From Chitinophagaceae bacterium (lineage in GTDB: Bacteria > Bacteroidota > Bacteroidia > Chitinophagales > Chitinophagaceae): 10,646 nucleotides of DNA. Positions 6,814 to 10,646 of the stretch are shown piece by piece. Location of the stretch: contig JALOMC010000057.1 of assembly GCA_025455665.1 (NCBI GenBank), forward strand, positions 1 through 10,646, written 5' to 3'. The position numbers were made by a program, and so were the translations under genes. Position 1 is the stretch's first letter; each line of letters opens with the position of its first letter. Below the pieces are notes generated by a model. The model was given only the letters and a program-made list of their open reading frames with translations. It searched no databases and was not told the DNA's origin.

Positions 6814-7866
6814 CTATCCCTCTTTGCGCCCTTCCAGGGTAAAACCGATGGTGGTACCCACGCCGGGCTTGCTGCGTACGTGTATGCTTTGGCCATGCGC
6901 CTCTACTATATGCTTACAAATGGCCAGCCCCAGCCCACTGCCGCCCACCTTGCGGCTGCGGGCCACATCGGTGCGGTAAAAGCGTTCGAAAATGCGGCTC
7001 AGGTGTTCTTCGGCAATGCCCACACCGTCATCGCTTATTTCTACCAGTACCCGCTTGCCATCGGTGGCATAAATGCTGGCCTGCACGCTTCCATTTTCTT
7101 CGCCGTATTTGATGGCATTGTCGGTCAGGTTAATCAGTACCTGTCGTATTTTTTCTTTGTCGGCAAATACCGTCATGCCCAGTTCAGTCCCTTTTTTCAA
7201 ACTACATTTTATGCTTTTCAGCGAGGCCTTGCCGTACATCATTTCAAATACCTCTTTCACCATATCCTGCAGCACAAAATTTTCTTTGTGCAGGGGTATT
7301 TCGCCACTCTCCAGTTTCGATATTTCGTCCAGGTCTTTTACCAGGTTTACCAGTCGCTGTACATTTTTGCTGGCCTTGCCCAAAAAGCGTTCACGTATCT
7401 CGGGGTTGTCGGCGGCGCCATCCTGCAGCGTATCCAGGTAGCCCTGAATAGCGAAGATGGGCGTCTTCAATTCGTGGGCCAGGTTTTGCAAAAACTCTTT
7501 GCGGTAGCGTTCGTTGCTGCGCAGCGTTTCTATTTCGCCCTGGCGCTGCAGGGCCCATTTTTCTACGTCTTCGCGTACCTCATCTATGCCTTTTTGCGGC
7601 AAAATGTATTTGTAGTAGGTCTCCTCTTTGCGGCTGGCCTTGGTTTTGTAAATGAACTTGTAAATGAGTTTGATTTTGCGATAGATAAACCGCTGCAACA
7701 CAGCCAGTATCAGTGCATAGCTGCCCGCTACAAACACCACAAAGCTGATGAGCACCAGCTCCCACTCGGGGCGCAGCAGCCACGCACCCAGCATCACCGG
7801 CACCCCCAGTACAATGGCAGTAAACAGCGATAGTTGCTTGGGCGAAAAGTTCTTGGTATTGAACAT
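6814..7866 (-). CDS. PhoR-like sensor histidine kinase
   Basis: This 350-residue kinase has two TM helices near the N-terminus (about 13-31 and 37-57) separated by only a few residues (RPEWE), so there is no real periplasmic sensor domain. A basic juxtamembrane segment (FIYRKIKLIYKFIYK) and a coiled-coil-like linker lead to the dimerisation domain with the H-box NLAHELKTPIFAIQGY; the phosphorylated residue is His131. The ATPase domain follows: N-box LINLTDNAIKYG (Asn250), G1 DDGVGI (279-284), F-box RIFERFYR (291-298) and G2 GGSGLGLAI (308-316). It autophosphorylates and should pass the phosphate to the response regulator encoded 56 nt upstream. The lack of a sensor domain suggests the signal comes through the membrane or a partner protein, as with PhoR and the Pst/PhoU system, but no such partner is in view. 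Confidence 0.95.
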   Translation of the reverse strand: MFNTKNFSPKQLSLFTAIVLGVPVMLGAWLLRPEWELVLISFVVFVAGSYALILAVLQRFIYRKIKLIYKFIYKTKASRKEETYYKYILPQKGIDEVREDVEKWALQRQGEIETLRSNERYRKEFLQNLAHELKTPIFAIQGYLDTLQDGAADNPEIRERFLGKASKNVQRLVNLVKDLDEISKLESGEIPLHKENFVLQDMVKEVFEMMYGKASLKSIKCSLKKGTELGMTVFADKEKIRQVLINLTDNAIKYGEENGSVQASIYATDGKRVLVEISDDGVGIAEEHLSRIFERFYRTDVARSRKVGGSGLGLAICKHIVEAHGQSIHVRSKPGVGTTIGFTLEGRKEG

Positions 7867-7873
7867 GGGGTAG

Positions 7874-7888
7874 GCCGGCTATACCGGC
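7874..7888 (-). other. Short inverted repeat before the histidine kinase start
   Basis: The sequence GCCGG-CTATA-CCGGC can form a perfect 5-bp GC-rich stem with a 5-nt loop. It ends 7 nt before the kinase ATG at 7866, so it would sit over the ribosome landing site in the mRNA and might tune kinase translation relative to the regulator. No T-tract follows, so it is not a terminator. The stem is short enough to occur by chance. Confidence 0.25.
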
Positions 7889-7922
7889 ATGGTAAATGTA
7901 GGCGATGGAAAAGATGCGGCTA

Positions 7923-8603
7923 TCAATGCAGCTCAAACTTGTAGCCTACGCCTTTCACAGTCGTGATGCAGTCTACATTCAGCTTCTGCCGTATTTTCCG
8001 GATGTGTACATCAATGGTGCGGTCGCCTACAATCACATCGGTGCCCCACACGTTGCTCAGTATTTCATTTCGGAGAAACACCCTGCCTGGTTTGGAGGCC
8101 AGCAAATAGAGTAGTTCAAATTCTTTTTTGGCCAGTACAATATCGGTGCCCTGGCGGGTAACAATGAAACGAACCGGATCGATCGTCATTTCGCCGATGC
8201 TGAGTACTTTTTGTCCGCCATCTTTTTGCACCCTTCTGAACAGGGCATTTACCCGGCTCACCAGCACCTTGGGGCTGATGGGCTTGCTGATGTAATCGTC
8301 GGCGCCGCTGTCGAGGCCTTTTATCTGCGTCACCTCATCGCTCAGCGCCGTCAGCATAATGATAAGGGTATCGGCAAAATCGGGCTGGCTTCGCAGCACA
8401 TTGCACACCTCAATGCCGGTTTTGTACGGCATCATGATATCGAGAATGACCAGATCGGGCTGGTGCTGGCGGGCCAGGTCCAGCGCCTGATTGCCATCTT
8501 TTGCCTCCAGCACCCGGTACCCTTCGCGGCTCAGGTTGTAGCCCAGTATTTCCAAAATGTCCACTTCGTCGTCCGCTATCAGAATGGTGCCCTTGTGGTC
8601 CAT
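7923..8603 (-). CDS. PhoB/OmpR-family response regulator
   Basis: The 226-residue protein has a receiver domain (about 5-122) with the acidic pair D11-D12, the phosphoacceptor D55 in LVILDIMMP, T85 in MLTA and K107 in SKPIS. A winged-helix DNA-binding domain (about 133-224) follows, with the recognition helix region GDRTIDVHIRKIRQKL and the closing wing VKGVGYKFE. This is the PhoB/OmpR arrangement. The ATG at 8603 (MDHKGTILIADDE) is chosen; a TTG 22 codons upstream would add a Cys-rich extension that the family lacks. It is the first gene of the minus-strand run and is followed after 56 nt by its kinase. A repeat resembling a PhoP/PhoB box lies in its upstream region, suggesting autoregulation. 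The signal it responds to cannot be read from the sequence; phosphate is one option. Confidence 0.96.
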   Translation of the reverse strand: MDHKGTILIADDEVDILEILGYNLSREGYRVLEAKDGNQALDLARQHQPDLVILDIMMPYKTGIEVCNVLRSQPDFADTLIIMLTALSDEVTQIKGLDSGADDYISKPISPKVLVSRVNALFRRVQKDGGQKVLSIGEMTIDPVRFIVTRQGTDIVLAKKEFELLYLLASKPGRVFLRNEILSNVWGTDVIVGDRTIDVHIRKIRQKLNVDCITTVKGVGYKFELH

Positions 8604-8619
8604 TAACAATTCGTTTACG

Positions 8620-8627
8620 CAAAAATA
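8620..8627 (-). promoter_or_regulatory. Candidate -7 element for the response regulator gene
   Basis: The minus strand reads TATTTTTG, matching the Bacteroidota -7 consensus TAnnTTTG. It lies 16 nt upstream of the regulator ATG, leaving a leader of roughly 10 nt. A -33 TTG at the usual spacing is not evident, which would fit a promoter that depends on an activator bound to the repeat further upstream. Confidence 0.35.
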
Positions 8628-8659
8628 ACAGGTGCACAGGCAGGCGCTTGAGAAGTAAC

Positions 8660-8678
8660 TGTTTACCAAATTGTTAAC
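8660..8678 (-). promoter_or_regulatory. Candidate PhoB/PhoP-type operator (direct repeat)
   Basis: The plus strand carries TGTTTAC-CAAAT-TGTTAAC, two 7-mers differing at one position with a 12-nt period. On the minus strand this reads GTTAACA-ATTTG-GTAAACA, close to the TTAACA direct repeats of PhoP boxes in Firmicutes and to the tandem-heptamer plan of OmpR/PhoB sites. It is centred about 56 nt before the inferred transcription start of the regulator gene, a normal place for an activator. A related half-site, AATTGTTAATG, overlaps the start codon. Binding is an inference. Confidence 0.35.
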
Positions 8679-8756
8679 GATGCCTGCCGGGCATTCTACA
8701 GCCTTTGCTGGTCTTAAAAAATGGTTAGCAGGGAAGCTACTATTTTTACCCCGGAA

Positions 8757-10646
8757 ATGAAGAATGTGAAACGATACGGCTATTGGCTGCTGTGCATGCT
8801 GCTGTGGAGTGGCGTGGGGCAGGCGCAGCTCAATGAGTTAAGTCCCGATTTATCTCGTTCACTATTTCACAACCGGCTGGACAAAGCGCAGCAGGAACTG
8901 CTGGCCATGGATGGCAAGGCCGATGAGGTGCTGGCGCTGTACAACGATGAAGACATTAACCAGCAGCTGACCTACCTGGTGCTGAACCGCATAGACGACT
9001 GGCAGAAAAAAGTAGAACGCAACCCACGGCTGGATCACAATAAAAAGTTGAGCTACCTGCGGGGCATGACGGAGCTGCTGTATGCCTTTGGGGCCGAAGT
9101 GCGGCGCAAGCAGCTGGATTGGAGCAGTTTTTCGATGCTGTTGAGCGGATTTGAAGATGGCTTGCTGCTGGCTGAAGCCAACCAAACCATTTTGGCACTG
9201 ATACGCCCCATGCCGTATGATGTGGCCCGCCTGCTGGCCGGCAATTTTGCTTTTAAAGACCTGCCGGGCGCCGTAGCCGTGCAGGAAAGCCTGCTGCTGA
9301 AGTACCTCCGCGAAAACCCCGACCAGACCATGCGCCGGCTGGCCGAAAACTGTCGGTATCCTTTTGCCGATAGCCTGATCAGCGCCAGCGCCCGCCGCCG
9401 CCCCGAAGAGCTGGTGCGCTATGCACAGGCCCGCCAAACCGAGCTGGGGCAGCGCATTGCCAACAGTCCCGATCCATTGGTGAAAATGATGTCCCAGTTG
9501 GCCAACGATAATAGTGGTCAGCTGTACTTCCCTTTTCTGGACCAACTGGCCAGCGGCGCTCTCACCAGGCCCGATATAGAAGCTACCCTGAAAGACACGG
9601 CTGCCTACTACCGCCTGCTGGTAAAAACACAGGTAGCCTACGCCGGCCGCATGGCCCAGGGCGATACCCCGGTGGTAACCCGCCCGCTGATAGACATGCT
9701 GCATGTAAAAGGACTGGAAACCTATGTAAACGTGATCAATGGGCTGCACGATGCGCCGGCGCCCATCCGCTTTCGGAAAATACAGGGCCTGAACATACAG
9801 GAGCTGTACTACCTGATAGTGCTGAACGAGGCCGAGATATACACCAGCAGCTACATGTACGTGTACAAGCGAATATTTGAGCTGATGCCGGTGAAAAGCA
9901 GCGACAGCCTGCTGCAGCTGGTAAACTACGACCGCTACAAGAAGTTTTTGACAATGGCGGCCAACTACAACACGCTGAACGACTTTTTGGCCAGCATGAG
10001 CAAAGAGCAGGTGACCACACTGATGACCAACTACGTGAGCAACCTGGACAAAGGCAGCAGCCGCGATGATATTGAAGATGCCGTGGATGTGGCCAATGCG
10101 TACGCCAGCATTACCCAGCCCGATATACGGGCCCTGATGCTGAAAAAAGTGAAGGAAAACCTGGCCCACGCCCTGTTTACCAACAACCGCAAAGGCAGCA
10201 TTGTATACCGGCTGGAAAAAGTGATCATGGAGAGCAGCGATGCCGAACTGGACTCCACGCTGGCCCGGGTAAATGTGAGTGACTCGCTGGGCATACCGCC
10301 CGTGTACGAAATAAAGAACAACCAGCTGCGAGATAGCCAGGGCCGCATTGTGCTACAGATGTACTTCTACGGCGATGCTGGTGGCAAGGGCACTTTTGCC
10401 CACCTGCTGCGCTTGTACGCCGACCGTACCAAGTGGGCTGTAAAAGCCACGCCGCAGTGGGTGCAAATCAGCAGTATTGGGGCGCAGGTGCCCTTTGTAC
10501 TGTTTGCCAACCGGGCGCTGGATGAGGAAAACGACGAAGACGAAAAAGCCACCCTGGCCATGATGGAGTGGATGAAGGCCAACGGTTTTGCGCCCAGCAT
10601 ATCGGTACACCGCGGGCATAGCTACTACCTGCCCTACACCATTGAA
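8757..10646 (+). CDS. Large exported protein of unknown function, 3' end beyond the window
   Basis: An open frame of 630 codons runs from ATG 8757 to the right edge without a stop. The N-terminus MKNVKRYGYWLLCMLLWSGV followed by GQAQ is a Sec signal peptide with likely cleavage after AQA. The next 500 or so residues are α-helical and rich in Leu, Ala and charged residues, with no motif I recognise (for example DKAQQELLAMDGKADEVLAL and DFLASMSKEQVTTLMTNYV). From about residue 515 the character changes to alternating β/α: RIVLQMYFYGDAGGKGTF, QVPFVLFANRALDEENDEDE, then FAPSISVHRGHSYYLPYTIE at the edge. The HRGHS motif after a hydrophobic strand recalls the catalytic His region of caspase-like (clan CD) peptidases, but the Cys would lie outside the window. 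It is divergent from the two-component genes and could be controlled by them. The reading frame is certain; the function is not. Confidence 0.85.
   Translation, partial: MKNVKRYGYWLLCMLLWSGVGQAQLNELSPDLSRSLFHNRLDKAQQELLAMDGKADEVLALYNDEDINQQLTYLVLNRIDDWQKKVERNPRLDHNKKLSYLRGMTELLYAFGAEVRRKQLDWSSFSMLLSGFEDGLLLAEANQTILALIRPMPYDVARLLAGNFAFKDLPGAVAVQESLLLKYLRENPDQTMRRLAENCRYPFADSLISASARRRPEELVRYAQARQTELGQRIANSPDPLVKMMSQLANDNSGQLYFPFLDQLASGALTRPDIEATLKDTAAYYRLLVKTQVAYAGRMAQGDTPVVTRPLIDMLHVKGLETYVNVINGLHDAPAPIRFRKIQGLNIQELYYLIVLNEAEIYTSSYMYVYKRIFELMPVKSSDSLLQLVNYDRYKKFLTMAANYNTLNDFLASMSKEQVTTLMTNYVSNLDKGSSRDDIEDAVDVANAYASITQPDIRALMLKKVKENLAHALFTNNRKGSIVYRLEKVIMESSDAELDSTLARVNVSDSLGIPPVYEIKNNQLRDSQGRIVLQMYFYGDAGGKGTFAHLLRLYADRTKWAVKATPQWVQISSIGAQVPFVLFANRALDEENDEDEKATLAMMEWMKANGFAPSISVHRGHSYYLPYTIE

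Larger units (their letters stand above)
8604..8756. promoter_or_regulatory. Divergent intergenic region between the regulator and the exported protein gene
   Basis: This AT-richer gap of 153 nt separates two divergent genes and must hold promoters for both. It contains a candidate direct-repeat operator (8660-8678), a candidate -7 element on the minus strand (8620-8627) and a near-match TATTTTTA on the plus strand (8741-8748). It also contains a 9-bp inverted pair TTAACAATT (8603-8611) and AATTGTTAA (8669-8677), and a 7-bp inverted pair GGCAGGC (8639-8645) and GCCTGCC (8682-8688). No small ORF or RNA gene was recognised. Confidence 0.6.

Noticed and set aside
6583..7833. A 416-codon open frame on the plus strand.
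   Set aside because: It is antisense to the histidine kinase, which has all its motifs in order. The shadow product has no recognisable domain.
8604..8669. An N-terminal extension of the response regulator from a TTG at 8669.
   Set aside because: It would add a Cys-rich stretch not seen in the family and would overlay the promoter and operator candidates; the ATG at 8603 gives the standard start.
8862..10169. A 435-codon open frame on the minus strand.
   Set aside because: It lies antisense to the exported-protein gene, whose frame has a signal peptide, sensible composition and the divergent promoter region. The antisense product is a His/Gln/Val-rich composition artefact of GC-rich codon use.
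1..10646. tRNA or rRNA genes, CRISPR arrays, insertion sequences and strong intrinsic terminators.
   Set aside because: Scanning by eye on both strands found no cloverleaf-like stretch, spaced repeat array, transposase or stem followed by a T-run.

Overview
This window looks like a chromosomal segment of a Bacteroidota species, probably close to Chitinophagaceae. The grounds are a DUF3667 zinc-ribbon membrane protein, futalosine-pathway menaquinone synthesis (MqnD), start sites without clear Shine-Dalgarno sequences, and TAnnTTTG-like -7 elements. This placement is inferred from protein style; no rRNA or other phylogenetic marker is present.

Layout. Nearly all genes lie on the minus strand and read from about 8.6 kb down to base 1. 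In order they are: a PhoB/OmpR-type response regulator (7923-8603), its PhoR-like histidine kinase (6814-7866), a DUF3667 membrane protein (5640-6737), mqnD (4737-5594), a SpeD homologue (4324-4677), a large DUF4178 zinc-ribbon membrane protein (2330-4321), a 53-residue single-TM protein (2157-2318), a DUF350 two-TM protein (1918-2121), a membrane-bound spermidine-synthase homologue (344-1907, interrupted) and a Tat/lipobox FAD oxidoreductase that runs off the left edge (1-344). All gaps are under 80 nt, and several genes abut or overlap, so a long operon or two nested operons are likely. A divergent intergenic region of about 150 nt carries a candidate PhoB/PhoP-type box. On its other side is a plus-strand gene for a large exported protein of unknown function, which runs off the right edge (8757-10646).

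How the genes work together. The SpeD, DUF4178, small TM, DUF350, membrane SpeE and FAD oxidoreductase genes form a compact module. It appears to join polyamine-type chemistry (pyruvoyl decarboxylation, aminopropyl transfer, flavin oxidation) to the cell membrane. Two points stand out. The SpeD homologue keeps the pyruvoyl-forming Glu-Ser site but has Ser in place of the catalytic Cys, and Thr in place of a helper Ser, of the Thermotoga-type enzyme. The membrane SpeE gene is frameshifted by a perfect 25-bp tandem duplication exactly at its catalytic Asp motif; removing one copy restores a full 512-residue protein. No tRNA, rRNA, CRISPR array, insertion sequence or clear terminator was seen, and no stretch over 300 bases lacks a gene.
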